DNA from: Aquatica leii
Lineage: Eukaryota > Arthropoda > Insecta > Coleoptera > Lampyridae
Length of the DNA: 64,000 nucleotides
Assembly (NCBI GenBank): GCA_035610365.1
Contig: CM069432.1
Coordinates: forward strand, 110,379,529-110,443,528
Direction of reading: 5' to 3'
Translations under genes and position numbers: made by a program
The notes under the pieces: model-generated
Told to the model about the DNA's origin: nothing
The model's input: the letters and a program-made list of their open reading frames with translations, nothing else
Database searches by the model: none
Part shown: positions 33,720-44,030 of the stretch, piece after piece
How the letters are laid out: the number at the start of each line of letters is the position of its first letter
How positions within the stretch are numbered: position 1 is the stretch's first letter

Positions 33720-34942
33720 ATGAATTATGAAATTTTAAAAGTAAACGAACCACCAGTTTTTGATACCACAATAGCATATGCAGAAAAACGAAGTCATCCA
33801 CCTTATGCATCAAGTTCCTTTAACAACAACGATGAAATCAGAATTCCGATACAACAACAAGAATTATATACGTTACCTTGGTATAGCTCTCTTCATGTAC
33901 AAGGAAAAGTAGAAGCATATGATGATAAAAACGCAAAGATTCAAACGCCCAATATTCAATTTGTTAATATGGGTATCTTATTTTTGTTTGATGAGATTCG
34001 TTTGGAAATTTCTGGAGAAGTTATCGATCGCGTTAGAAATCCGGGAATTATGTCTGTTTTAAAAGGTTATGTGTCGTACAATACAGAAGAAAGCAAAGCT
34101 CTTGAAAACGCTGGTTGGTTTCCAATAGGCAATTCAAGATTGTTGGATATATCTTCAGGAAATTTTGATGCGGTTATACCTCTTCGAATGATTTTAGGAT
34201 CGTGCGAAGATTTTAAAAAGGTAGTGATCAATTGTAGACAAGAATTGGTGTTGCTTCGCAGTAATACCGATAATAACGCTTTAGTAATTAATGACAATAT
34301 AAAAACTATCAAAGTTCAGCTACATAAGGTCAGTTGGCGAGTTCCACACATATCTGTTTCAATTAAAGAACAATTAAAACTGCTCGATATTATGAAAAGT
34401 GGAAGAGAGTTATACATTCCATTCAGAAGTAGAGAATTACACGAATACCCATCATTACCACAAACACAAAAACATACGTGGGCTATTAAGTCATCAATAG
34501 AAAAGCCTCAATGTATAATCTTTGGTTTTCAGACCGATAGAAAAAATCAAATAAATAAAGACTGCAGTCGTTTTGCTCACTGCAATTTAACTAATATTAA
34601 AGTATTTCTTAATGATGCTATATACTCTTACAACAAGTTAAGTTTAAATTTGAAAACAACCGGTATGCTCTGTTATAGGAACTATTTACCAAATTTTAAA
34701 TTTCGATCCTTTACAAAAGTAGCTAGCCGATATTCGCCCCAAAAAAATTCAAAAGATATGCTCCAATTGTAGTTATAGATTGTTCTAAGCAAAAGGAGGA
34801 ACTAAAAAAGAATACGGTAGACATAAAAATAGAATTTGAAACATATATGAATATTTCTAATAAAACAACCGCATATTGTTTAATACTTCACAATAGGATT
34901 GTATACTATGTACCAATAAAAAATATTATATCATTAGTATAG
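33720..34942 (+). pseudogene. Maverick major capsid protein (double jelly roll), frameshifted near the C-terminus
   Basis: Forms the capsid shell in related viruses. Frame 1 from ATG 33720 runs about 315 residues with YTLPWYSSLHVQGKV, QFVNMGILFLFDEIRLEI, RMILGSCEDFKKVV and WRVPHISVSIKEQLKLL, matching insect Polinton capsid proteins as I remember them. From about 34665 the frame shifts and the YDMY-type segment is degraded; near 34760 a third frame resumes with PIVVIDCS, VDIKIEFE and TTAYCLILH to the stop at 34940-34942. So the core fold is nearly complete but the reading frame is broken at two places. Confidence 0.82.
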
Positions 34943-35065
34943 TGAATCATGTATGTAAATTTTATGTATTATTATTTAAGGATATTGCGATAGGTAGTAG
35001 AAATAGGATGTATATCAAAAGGTTTAAAATAAAACAAAATATAAATAATAGTTTTTTTATTGTTA

Positions 35066-35818
35066 TTAATGTGTAATTAACATTAGATAAGATAATGTTT
35101 CTTTGTAATCTTCCAAATTAGTGGAAGGCCATTTTGCCGAATCTGGACCAGATGTCCAACCCAATACAGCATCTGGATGGTGTGTTCCTTTACTTATATT
35201 CTTCTGTATCCACAACAATATTTCCGCATGTTTTTCGTTTTCTGAAGGATTAAATTTAAAAGATATGTTTCGACAGATAAGAGCGGTAATAAACTTTTTT
35301 AGAATTTGACTGTCAGCAAGGTATGATGCATTGCAAATGCATTCGTCTATGCACAATTTAATATCTTTATGATTTTTTAATATATTTTGTACAGGATAAT
35401 CTAAACGACATGCATTGATAATGTTAAAGTTAGATAGTAGCTTCAAAATATACAATTTGAATGAAATATTGCGCTCTAAACTATGTAGAACTAATATATC
35501 GTCTAGTTTATTTAAATTTATCGTAACAAATTTTTCTGTTCTGCAAACAGACACAATGTTGTTGACATAATTGTCTAGGCTTCGTCTCTTATCCAAAAGT
35601 TGACACAAGTCATCCACTCTTAATTTATTTCCATACAATGCGGCAAAAGAAATAATATCGCTTGGAACAACAAAGTTTTCTTTCTTCAACAAAAATGTCA
35701 GAGTTTCTTTTGTAGAATCAGTTACATTAAAACGAATTGCATTTTTGAGATATTTTTCGTAAACTTTTTCTTTAGCTTGTTGAGCTTCTAAAGCAATTTG
35801 TAAACTGACATCCATCAT
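35066..35818 (-). CDS. Unknown Maverick protein, about 250 aa, intact
   Basis: Not recognised. The ORF extends from 35878, but the first ATG is at 35818 (MMDVSLQIALEAQQAKEKVYEKYL). Predicted mostly helical and cytosolic; there is no signal peptide and no obvious catalytic motif. Regions: VVPSDIISFAALYGNKLRVDDLCQ, a LDDILVLHSLERNISFKLYILKLL helix pair, four cysteines at CIDECICN/ICRN, and a tail with TSGPDSAKWPSTN. It starts about 65 bp after the polymerase stop on the same strand, so it is likely in the replication unit. It carries no lesion over 750 bp, unlike the polymerase beside it. Confidence 0.6.
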   Translation of the reverse strand: MMDVSLQIALEAQQAKEKVYEKYLKNAIRFNVTDSTKETLTFLLKKENFVVPSDIISFAALYGNKLRVDDLCQLLDKRRSLDNYVNNIVSVCRTEKFVTINLNKLDDILVLHSLERNISFKLYILKLLSNFNIINACRLDYPVQNILKNHKDIKLCIDECICNASYLADSQILKKFITALICRNISFKFNPSENEKHAEILLWIQKNISKGTHHPDAVLGWTSGPDSAKWPSTNLEDYKETLSYLMLITH

Positions 35819-35883
35819 ATTATGATTGTAAACCGTTGAATTGCAACTGAACGTATGAAGTTTAGATTTTACAAGCAACGATT

Positions 35884-38800
35884 TTATAAATCAATCCCTC
35901 CAAACGGTTGATATAGATACCCCCACGGTCTTGTATCGGTACTATCAAAACTGAGCATGCGTTTGTCATCGTAAGGACTAAGAACGATTTTACTTTGTTT
36001 AACTGAAAAGACATTGTGTTGCTTAGATTTAATAAGTCGTTGATCTGCTTCAAAATTTTATTATCAAATAAACATTGTTTATAATCTTCAAAAGTAATTG
36101 ATTTGATAGAAAATTTTTTGGATCCCTTAGATTTTTTACTAATTTTTAGAAAAATTATCATCAACAATGTAAGAGTACATCTTTGATCTTAGCCCTACAA
36201 ATTCAAGCATTATCTTTCCATTATTTTCATCTTTCATTAATCCTGGTAGTTTTTTGTTTTTAAGCTGTATTTGATAAATGTTATTATTGTCATAATCAGA
36301 AGTGTCAAAACGATGACTGTCTTGTTTAATATACTCATAGATGTTTATATTTTTAAAGCTATAAATCAAACTATCGGTGTCTGTATATAACAATTTCACG
36401 TTTTCTCCGAACGTATTTATAACGTAGTCATAATGAAATTCGTATAAAAAATTTTTGAAATATCTAATATGCTAAATCCCACGTAAATAGGTTTATTCAT
36501 ACAGATTTCTAATTTGTTCATTTCTATGATAACCATATCTTCATCAAATACAACTGAGCTGTGAAAATGTGCCTTTGAGATAAGAGATCGCACTCCCATT
36601 GTCCGTCCCATTTTGTTACTAAGCGGATATCTCGATGCTTTCTAACATTTTCCATGCATTTGCCGTAAATCGCATTAATCATTAATTTATAAAAATCTTT
36701 TTCAAAATCATTTTAGATTGTTGACGTAATTTTGTATGTAAATCTATGTAATGTTTTAACCAGGGTGATTGATGAAATATGAGCACTCTATGCACTTTTA
36801 CAACTTGCATACCAAACCTTATCTACATTTTTAGGTTTCTAGCGTGAGTGACATATCGTTCTTTTGGAAACAAAGTTAATAACAATTTTTAAGTTTAGCT
36901 TTTGAAGTCGGAGGAACCATATGTTCAGGTGCCAATGGCAAATCGCTATGTAAATTATGTAGCTGAATTGGATAAGCCAAATCACATTCAACGATATATC
37001 CAACGACAAAGTCATCAGGTGTATTTAAAATTTCTTGAACATCAAAATTTTCCATAAATTCAAAATTTCCGTATGGTAAATATTGAGACATGGCCGCACC
37101 ATATAAGTTATTTACATCAAAATACATTAAATATATACTATCTTTAGTAGAATCAGTACCATTTTTCATATATTTATTATTTGCTTTAGCGTATCTATTA
37201 GAACATTGAGAGACACCTCCTCTAATTCCCTTCTCAACGAACATAACCATATCAATATCGGTGAGAAGTTCTAACGAAATGTTTGTAGTTTTTAACATAG
37301 CATCAAACGTTAATCCTGGGGCAGTGTAATAGTGTAATGGATCTAAAGTATATGTTTTTAAACAAGTTTTCAAAAAGTTTCAAAAACGTCAGCTAGTAAA
37401 AGTACATCCGTTTTTAAATACAAATCAGAATATTCGCCTATATTTCGAATTCCAAAAACTTTCCAAACATTTACAGCATGAGCATAATCTTCATCGCTAA
37501 TATTTTCATCGTTCAACTGACTATAGAAATCTTCTTTACGTGGTAAACACGTTTCTTCTAACTTTTTCCAAGAATCTACATAATCGTAAGGAAATATTCC
37601 TTTCTTGTTTAATAAACGAAACTCTTCTAAACTATTACAATAACATTTTGTAATCTTTTTTTGATCGTCTAACAAATTAGAAGAAAGGTGATTTAAGCTT
37701 TGTGACATAAAACGGAAAGAATCTATAAACCTAAGAGAAATATTTGTATTTGGTATAGATTTCGTAAAAGAAATATATTTTTCTTTATTTATTGGCAATA
37801 GTTTAACGTTTCCTTCAAGTAAGGTGGATAATTTTTAATGATAAAGTGTGCGTCATATCCACTCATGTTATGAAATACTACAGGTATACAGTGCTCATCT
37901 TTATAGTTTAAATTGCAACTCTGGTGGGCAGCTCCCCTGAACATCCCTGTTTGATGGTTATGATCTCGAACTCTAACTTGATCATCATTAAAAGGTTGTT
38001 TACAAATGTGACATATTTTAGAAATTAAAAAACTTTGATGTTGTTGATGATTTAGTTTTCCCATCGGAACAATTATATTAAGTTGTTCGTGCGACATATC
38101 AACAATATTTTTCAATTCACGTACAAACCAATCGATGCAATCGATTCCTCGATACGTGCAAAATTTTGACAAAGTATTATCATATGAACATTTTAAATAA
38201 TATGCTATACTAAACGGTATATGTTTTTGGTATGATTTTGATTTAGTGTTGAGTAAATTTGAGTCTGCATCGTTACACTTTTCTAGAATACATTCCAAAT
38301 CAGCATAAATAACAAAAGGAACTTTTTCCTGATAACGATAATTTTTAAATGACAAGTATTTTTCAGAATGTTTCGGCAATCGCACACAACACGTATTAGA
38401 ATGTATGCAGTAAGTTTTATGTTTTTCTAGCATGTCCCGAGTTCTAAAGTAATTTAAACATCGTTTACAAATAAAAATCTTATGATTACGGGTCGATAGT
38501 TGTTTTGATAAAAGCGCAGACAAATTTTTGATCCAAGTAAAATGAAATAGTAGCGGTTCTTCAGATACATCGTTTACGTCCACCTGTGGTTTAGAGTTTA
38601 AAGGAAGCATAAGTAGATTTATGACTCTAACATTTGTTTCGGCAATGGAACTAAGAGAACAAGGTAAAATTTTTTTGTTTTCTAAACAAAACAAATTAAT
38701 GGATAATTCGTTAAGTTTTTCGAATGTTCTTATACCTTTTATAGTTATGGGAAATTTAATATCATTGCAATTTAAAACATTAGAAAAATGAGGATACGAA

Positions 38801-39642
38801 GATGGTCTATTAGAATTTTTTTTGGCGGGATATAAAGCAGATACTATAGACCAAAGAAAACAGTATGGATCGTCGTTGTTAACATTCACAACAGCGTGTT
38901 TTGTTTTTATATAGTTTGGAACCGATACAAAAGTAGAATAACCTACTTTAAGAGGATCGTATTTGTTAATGTTCACTTTAAGTCCTAAAAGTTCTTGTAA
39001 AGCCCAGGCGCTGTCTTTTTCCGCAAATTCTTCTAATTTTGTTGCAAGTTTATCAAACACATGTACTTGATACCATCGTTTTAAATTAGTAGTACGATCG
39101 ATAACGTTATTTTTAGTGCAAAACGTTTTTAAATCTACTTTGCCTGTTTGAGGCTTAATAAAATTGGCGCTTAGAATTACATTTACTTTAAGAAGAGATT
39201 CCTTAAGACATTTTTTAATTTTTATATTAAAACATTTAAAAGATTTTTTTTAAAAAGTTATAGGGTCTTTTATGGTAAGATTTGATATAAAACCGGTGCG
39301 AATTCTCTTGTTGAAACACGATTCCACATCTTCCCAAATAACTTTACATTTATTTCGTTTTAAATTTGTCGATAAACCTTCACCTGATTTTATCACTTAA
39401 ACTTTAAGTTGTCTAAGTTTTAAACGATAAAATTTAAAATACGCTAAACTCGTTTCAATCGAGAAAGGGGATTCCATTATATTTTCTTGATGTATTTTAT
39501 TTTTGATTGCTTTACGAACAATTTGTATTGCACTATTAATATAAGCTTTAAGATTATTGATTTCGTTTAGCGTTTTTATGTTTTTGAAGTAAACACGCGT
39601 CACGGTCAAGTATCGTTTACACAACTTAGATACGGTATCCAT
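35884..39642 (-). pseudogene. Protein-primed family B DNA polymerase of the Maverick, multiply broken
   Basis: Replicates the element in related viruses. From N to C: a start at 39642 (MDTVSKLCKRYLTV) with an in-frame stop at 39397-39399; a region similar to Maverick polymerase N-termini; then 39060-37789 with a zinc-finger-like FICKRCLNYF, ExoI FVIYADLECIL, an HNH-like DHNHQTGMFRGAAHQSC and ExoII FHNMSGYDAHFIIK; a frameshift near 37795; Exo[23 protein letters not shown]; a shift near 37375; motif [18 protein letters not shown]; several lesions between 36400 and 36880 around motif B ([15 protein letters not shown]); motif [10 protein letters not shown]; and a broken C-terminus ending at 35884. 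Catalytic motifs are all recognisable but spread over at least five frames. Confidence 0.92.
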
Positions 39643-39926
39643 TTTTCCACGAATGAATACTGCAAGAGATTCTAAGTTTATTTATAAACTTTTAAAGATG
39701 TACGATTCTACACGATGGTATTAGAATTGGTGAAGAGTTACGAATCCGCTCGATGTTTGACGAAATGTAAAAGATTCACGAACATTAACGATCGTTGACG
39801 ATACCCCACCAATATCGAATTGTGGAGTGCAGTAGGGATAAAAATAGAAGGAGAAAATTGTATATATTTGAGAAACGTTAGTAGTAATTATCATTCTGAA
39901 CTGCATTTTACAAATTAAAAGGAAAA

Positions 39927-40233
39927 ATGAATTCTCAAAATATATTGGGAGCCGGTAAGGTTTTGTTAATTTTTAATTACTAACTTAGTTCTAACTCTGT
40001 TTATCTTTGGTATAGATATGATTGTGTGTCCATACAACCAATTTCATATAATGTTGAAGCATAGGTTAGCGAAACACCTATGGAAATGTCACCCGGAGGA
40101 GACGAAAAGGAAAAGCGAAATCGAATATAGAAAAAAAATGGCGGAATGGGAAGATGAACAAAGAAGACGACATCCCGTGACGCCGATTCCGCCGCCTGTG
40201 TTTCCTCCGGGATCCTATGAGACATGGGATTAA
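39927..40233 (+). CDS. Spliced CHHC zinc-finger protein (U11-48K/GTSF1 type) in the Maverick
   Basis: Two exons: 39927-39954 (ATG, nine codons plus one base) and 40016-40233; a 61-bp intron has GTAAGG, a perfect branch-point TACTAAC and an AG acceptor. The 81-residue product has one exact CHHC finger, C14-x5-H20-x9-H30-x3-C34 (CPYNQFHIMLKHRLAKHLWKC). This finger type is found in U11-48K, TRM13 and GTSF1 and binds RNA. Known GTSF1 (Asterix in flies) has two fingers and a tryptophan-bearing tail that contacts PIWI; this protein has one finger and an acidic/basic, proline-rich tail with W54 and W80 (YETWD at the end). No lesion. Its role is unknown; an effect on piRNA silencing or on splicing is inference. 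A poly(A) signal AATAAA is at about 40278. Confidence 0.72.
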
Positions 40234-41141
40234 AATTAAAAATAATTATTTTTAAAAATTAGAAGTAAAAGTATTGTAATAAAATATTACTAAAAATAAA
40301 AAAAGATTACACGTTGTTTCAATTTTTACTTCTTAGTCTGTAAGTATTAGTGAAATAGAAAACAAAAAATTTTTATAAAACAATGCAATTATCTTTAAAA
40401 CTAAAGAGAAAATCAAATTTTTACCTATGTAAAAAAATATGCGTCATAAGTGACTGAATTTGAAATAAACATTAAAACTCGTTAAAAAATTCTAAAAAGA
40501 GGGTGGATTTCATAAATTTGATAAAACGAAATAATTTACCTAACTTTTTTTATATATTTGGTTTACCCACTTCAAATCAAGAAATTTGATATAAAACTCG
40601 ATATAATTCTAAAAAGTTTACAAAAACTACCCCTAAAATTTTTTTTGAAAAAAAAATCTAATTTTTTTTTTATCATGTATAATAAATATAGTGTATTATT
40701 TTGGGGCAGTTAAAATTTTTTTTCTATTATTGCAAGCGGTAGTATTTAAAATTTTTGTATCAAATAATGACGTAAAAAAATAAATCAATGTGAATGTTTG
40801 TTATAAAACATTGGTAGTATTCGAAAATGATTGTACATATGTATTTGCATAGTATTTAACAACCAATAAAAAGTAAAAAAAAAATCATTTCCGCCCCACC
40901 AAAAACTGAGGGTGGATTTTTTATGCCATAGTAAATTTAACGATTAATGTCTTGATGTTCAATCAAATACCTTGGACTTAAAAAAAAAAAAAAAAAAGGG
41001 GGGGGGGGTATATGTTTAACCTTACATTAACATGTATGTTCTAACCTAACAATAAATTCTTGACATCTAACCTAATCAAAGCGCAAATATCAACCTCGGA
41101 GTAAATTTACGTTTGGTAGTATCATATTTCACAAAAAAATA
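40234..41141. other. AT-rich non-coding stretch with poly-A/poly-G tract
   Basis: No ORF. Contains an A run followed by a run of G at about 40981-41008, and the word GAGGGTGGAT repeated at about 40500 and 40908. Nothing else recognised. Confidence 0.5.
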
Positions 41142-41341
41142 TCAAATTTCAACTTCCGGTGTCAAATTTCAATTTTCGGTGTCAAATTTCAACTTCCGGT
41201 GTCAAATTTCAACGCCCGGTGTCAAATTTCAACTTCCGGTGTCGCATTTCTACTTCCGGTGTCAGATTTCAACTTCCGGTGTCCAATTTCTATGTTCGGT
41301 GTCAAATTTCAACGTTTGGTGTCAAATTTCCATTGCATTGT
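41142..41341 (+). repeat. 20-bp tandem repeat array, about ten units
   Basis: Units follow TCAAATTTCAACTTCCGGTG with strict 20-bp spacing; the second half of the unit varies most (TTTTCGG, CGCCCGG, CGTTTGG). It lies 500 bp upstream of the spliced gene at 41789-42616, in the same orientation. It could be an enhancer or a virus-specific binding-site array. The open frame 41113-41553 through it is a by-product of the periodicity. Confidence 0.9.
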
Positions 41342-41812
41342 CAGCAAATTTTTTCGAGTTCATGACCTATGATGAACCCTTGATTTTTCTGATGATTCAG
41401 CATATTTTTTACAATGAACTTATAGTGTCTACTTTATTTCCGGTTAAAAGTTCAATCATCTATAGTAACGCTGAATTAACTAGAAAGTTCATATACCTCG
41501 GTTTTATAAAAAATATAACTTCTTGCAGATTCATGAAATTTTTTATTATATAAACTAATACTTAATTAGTTTAACTTAGTCTTCAGCTACTTATCGATCT
41601 GAAAGCTTCAACGATGTCTCTATCTTTGATATCAAAAACCTAAAATTAACATCATCGAAGATATTGTAATACAGGTAAGTTAATTTTTTATATTTTTGTT
41701 TACATTTGTTTCTTTATGTAATTTGCTCAAATTATATATAAAAATTTATCTTTTTGTATCCAAGTCTAATGCAATTTTTTTTTTATAGAGTGGTGTCTGT
41801 GCCCAAGCTGGT

Positions 41813-42616
41813 ATGCCGTCGTTGGTGCCCATCAACAATTCGGTAAAAACATTTATTTGTTTATACTGGTTACATTTCAAAGTTTACTTTAACAAATAAT
41901 AGGTCTAATCATTTTATAACTAATGTTAATGTTTTTACAGCTTGACATGATGTTAGATGATGGGTTCGTGAACGACCAAGTAAGCTAATTCGGTTGCATT
42001 ATAAAATTCATTTTAATTAGGAACTTGTATTGTTATTTTAGGTGTTTCCGAATCTTCGATCTCCGTCTCCTTCTGTCCCCGAGTGCAAAGATGATACAAA
42101 CAAGGTAAACCTTTTTTTTTGTTTTTCTTAATTTTCGCTTATTAAATTACACCTTTTATTTTGTTTCAGTCGCTAGACTTGATTTCTGACGGTGATAGTG
42201 AGTGTGTGTTTGTTGAACCTCAAGAACACCAGTCAAAGAGGCTGAACACTCATCAATCACCAATGGGGAAAGATTGGAAGAGACTAAGAAGTCTCTACCA
42301 CGAAACGGCGGAGGATGAAGAAGAGGAATCATCGATACCATTGTTGGATGGGCACAGCCAACTCAGCATCGAAGAAGAGGGCAACGAATTTGTAGCAGTA
42401 AAAATTGAAAAACAGTTTATTAAAGATATTAAAAAAACTTATAAAGACACCAAGAACAAAATTAGTGATAGTGAAAAACGTATTAGTTATAATAAAAATT
42501 TAGTGAATAAACTTAAAAAAGACCTTATGAAAGCGGAAAAACAACAGAAATTAGATTTAAAGAAACAAAAACAATTATTTAGTGAGTTAAGAATTTGTAA
42601 GCAATATAGTAATTAG
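41813..42616 (+). CDS. Spliced Maverick accessory gene, coiled-coil protein, about 192 aa
   Basis: Exons 41789-41842 (ATG at 41813), 41941-41979, 42042-42104 and 42170-42616, all joined in phase 0 with GT..AG introns of 98, 62 and 65 bp; an additional 5' untranslated exon probably ends at a GTAAGT near 41673. The reading frame is open throughout. The N-terminal half is acidic and Ser/Pro-rich (RSPSPSVPECKDD, SDGDSECVFVEP, ETAEDEEEESSIPLL); the C-terminal half is a highly charged Lys/Glu-rich coiled coil (about residues 125-190). No family recognised. Splicing of a gene with such short exons inside a Maverick is unusual. Possibly a nuclear regulatory or core protein (inference). Confidence 0.65.
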
Positions 42617-43113
42617 TATGGTTTTAGTTTAATATAGTTATAAATGTTGATTTAGGTTAGTTTTAGTTTGTATTAAATAAAAGATAATAAAAAAGTGAAT
42701 TTTACTATTTTTTTTTTATTCCTATTGAAATTTTCAGCGATTTCTTTTAAAATACAATAAACTACATAAAAAAATTTGAAATAAGTTTATTAAATATTTG
42801 AAAAGCTTTATGAATTTAAAACATGAATTAATATAATCGTATCAATTAACGAAGTTTAACATAGTGTTTCAGTTTAAAGTAATTTTTATATTAGTTATCA
42901 TATAGTAACGATTATCATTAAAATGAATTCTTTTCAATTAAAATTTAATTTATAATCTGTCTCTGTTAAGCTTAGAATAAATTTAAAACAATTTATGAAT
43001 TACAATTAAGTATTTAATGTTATTCATTATCACCGTTTGGAAAGATACTTTTATATATTCTTTTTGTAAACATTCGTAAAATCGTTTGTTTTGCCTTTTA
43101 CATCTTTTGTATA
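42617..43113. other. AT-rich non-coding stretch
   Basis: Follows the spliced gene; AATAAA-like poly(A) signals are at about 42675. No other feature seen. Confidence 0.5.
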
Positions 43114-43245
43114 CTAATTTGGTGAAAAATGTTTACCTCCTTGACCTTTGATTATGTCGTCAACGCAACATATTATACATCGAGTACCTTCTATGTCCGT
43201 CTCACCTTTACATTTTGGACAAACAAATCTTAAAACTATAGGCAT
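43114..43245 (-). CDS. Mini zinc-ribbon protein, 43 aa, in the Maverick
   Basis: ATG at 43245, stop at 43114-43116. The protein has two CxxC pairs: C9/C12 in VCPKCKG and C23/C26 (plus C27) in TRCIICC, separated by 10 residues, consistent with a small zinc ribbon or knuckle. The C-terminus reads IIKGQGGKHFSPN. It is too short for length-based calling but its cysteine pattern and position between accessory genes make it credible. Function unknown; nucleic-acid or protein binding is likely (inference). Confidence 0.5.
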   Translation of the reverse strand: MPIVLRFVCPKCKGETDIEGTRCIICCVDDIIKGQGGKHFSPN

Positions 43246-43706
43246 GTTGACTTGACAGCAGTTGGAAATTTTTTAAACCGTGTTAGTAATTTATTGAATT
43301 TATATTTACCAAAACGTGTTAAAATTCATCACAAGTTTATTACTCGCGTTACTTAATCACTTATTTTATCTTTTATTTTGCATTTGATAAATTTATGTTG
43401 ATTTCAAATAGCGTTTTAATCATAGTATATAAAATTACTTTAGATGCAAAAACAAACTCACAACTATAACTTTAAACAATGTAAATAATTTGTAAATAAT
43501 TATCAAAAGTTTAACACTTGTAAATTTAAAATTAAAAAAAAACAAATATTTTAAACATTTATTGTTCATTTTATTTTTACATTCTTTAAATTCTTAGTGA
43601 TTTCAAACATTTTAATATTAGTCGATAATTTTTCTAAACTTTCCAAATATAATTTTAGTTTTAGTTTATAAATTTTTCTCATGTGCACTCCTCTTTGATT
43701 CATTTT
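43246..43706. other. AT-rich spacer before the right terminal repeat
   Basis: No ORF or repeat that I can support. Confidence 0.5.
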
Positions 43707-44030
43707 TCACTCTAGAACAAATTCAATGTTTGTTGTTTCACCAACAGCTCCTCGGCTCACGAGATAGATGTTTTTTCCCGAACCAATCAAGTTATTAATT
43801 TGGTTTATGTCTTCAATCGAAAACTTGTTAAGAAATCTTTGTGGTAAAGGTACTTTAAAATCTTGGCATTCGACAATCACTTGTTCCCCAAATTTACCAT
43901 CTATTTTACTAAAACACTTAATTTTATACTGCTCATTTATTGACAGACTTCTTGCACTCACATAAGAAACCAAATGAGAAGTTTCATTCAAGTTTGCAAA
44001 AAATGTTTCCGTTTTAATTTTTTTCTTCAA
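43707..44030 (-). pseudogene. Maverick terminal-repeat protein, copy B without ATG
   Basis: Inverted copy of the gene at 27090-27395 in the right terminal repeat. The ORF is fully open and differs by roughly ten residues (for example SYVSARSLS for PYLRARSLL, and the tail EFVLE for EFIQK). The codon that is ATG in copy A is ACG here, and no other ATG lies upstream in frame, so it can only be made by non-AUG initiation or not at all. Same TATA box context (44090-44097). Confidence 0.7.

Noticed and set aside
41142..41341. Possible CRISPR array
   Set aside because: Units abut without spacers and the genome is eukaryotic; it is a simple tandem array.
41113..41553. ORF of 146 aa with a repeated FQLPVSNFNF pattern
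   Set aside because: Product of the 20-bp tandem repeat, with a period not shared by a known protein repeat; no splice or start context.
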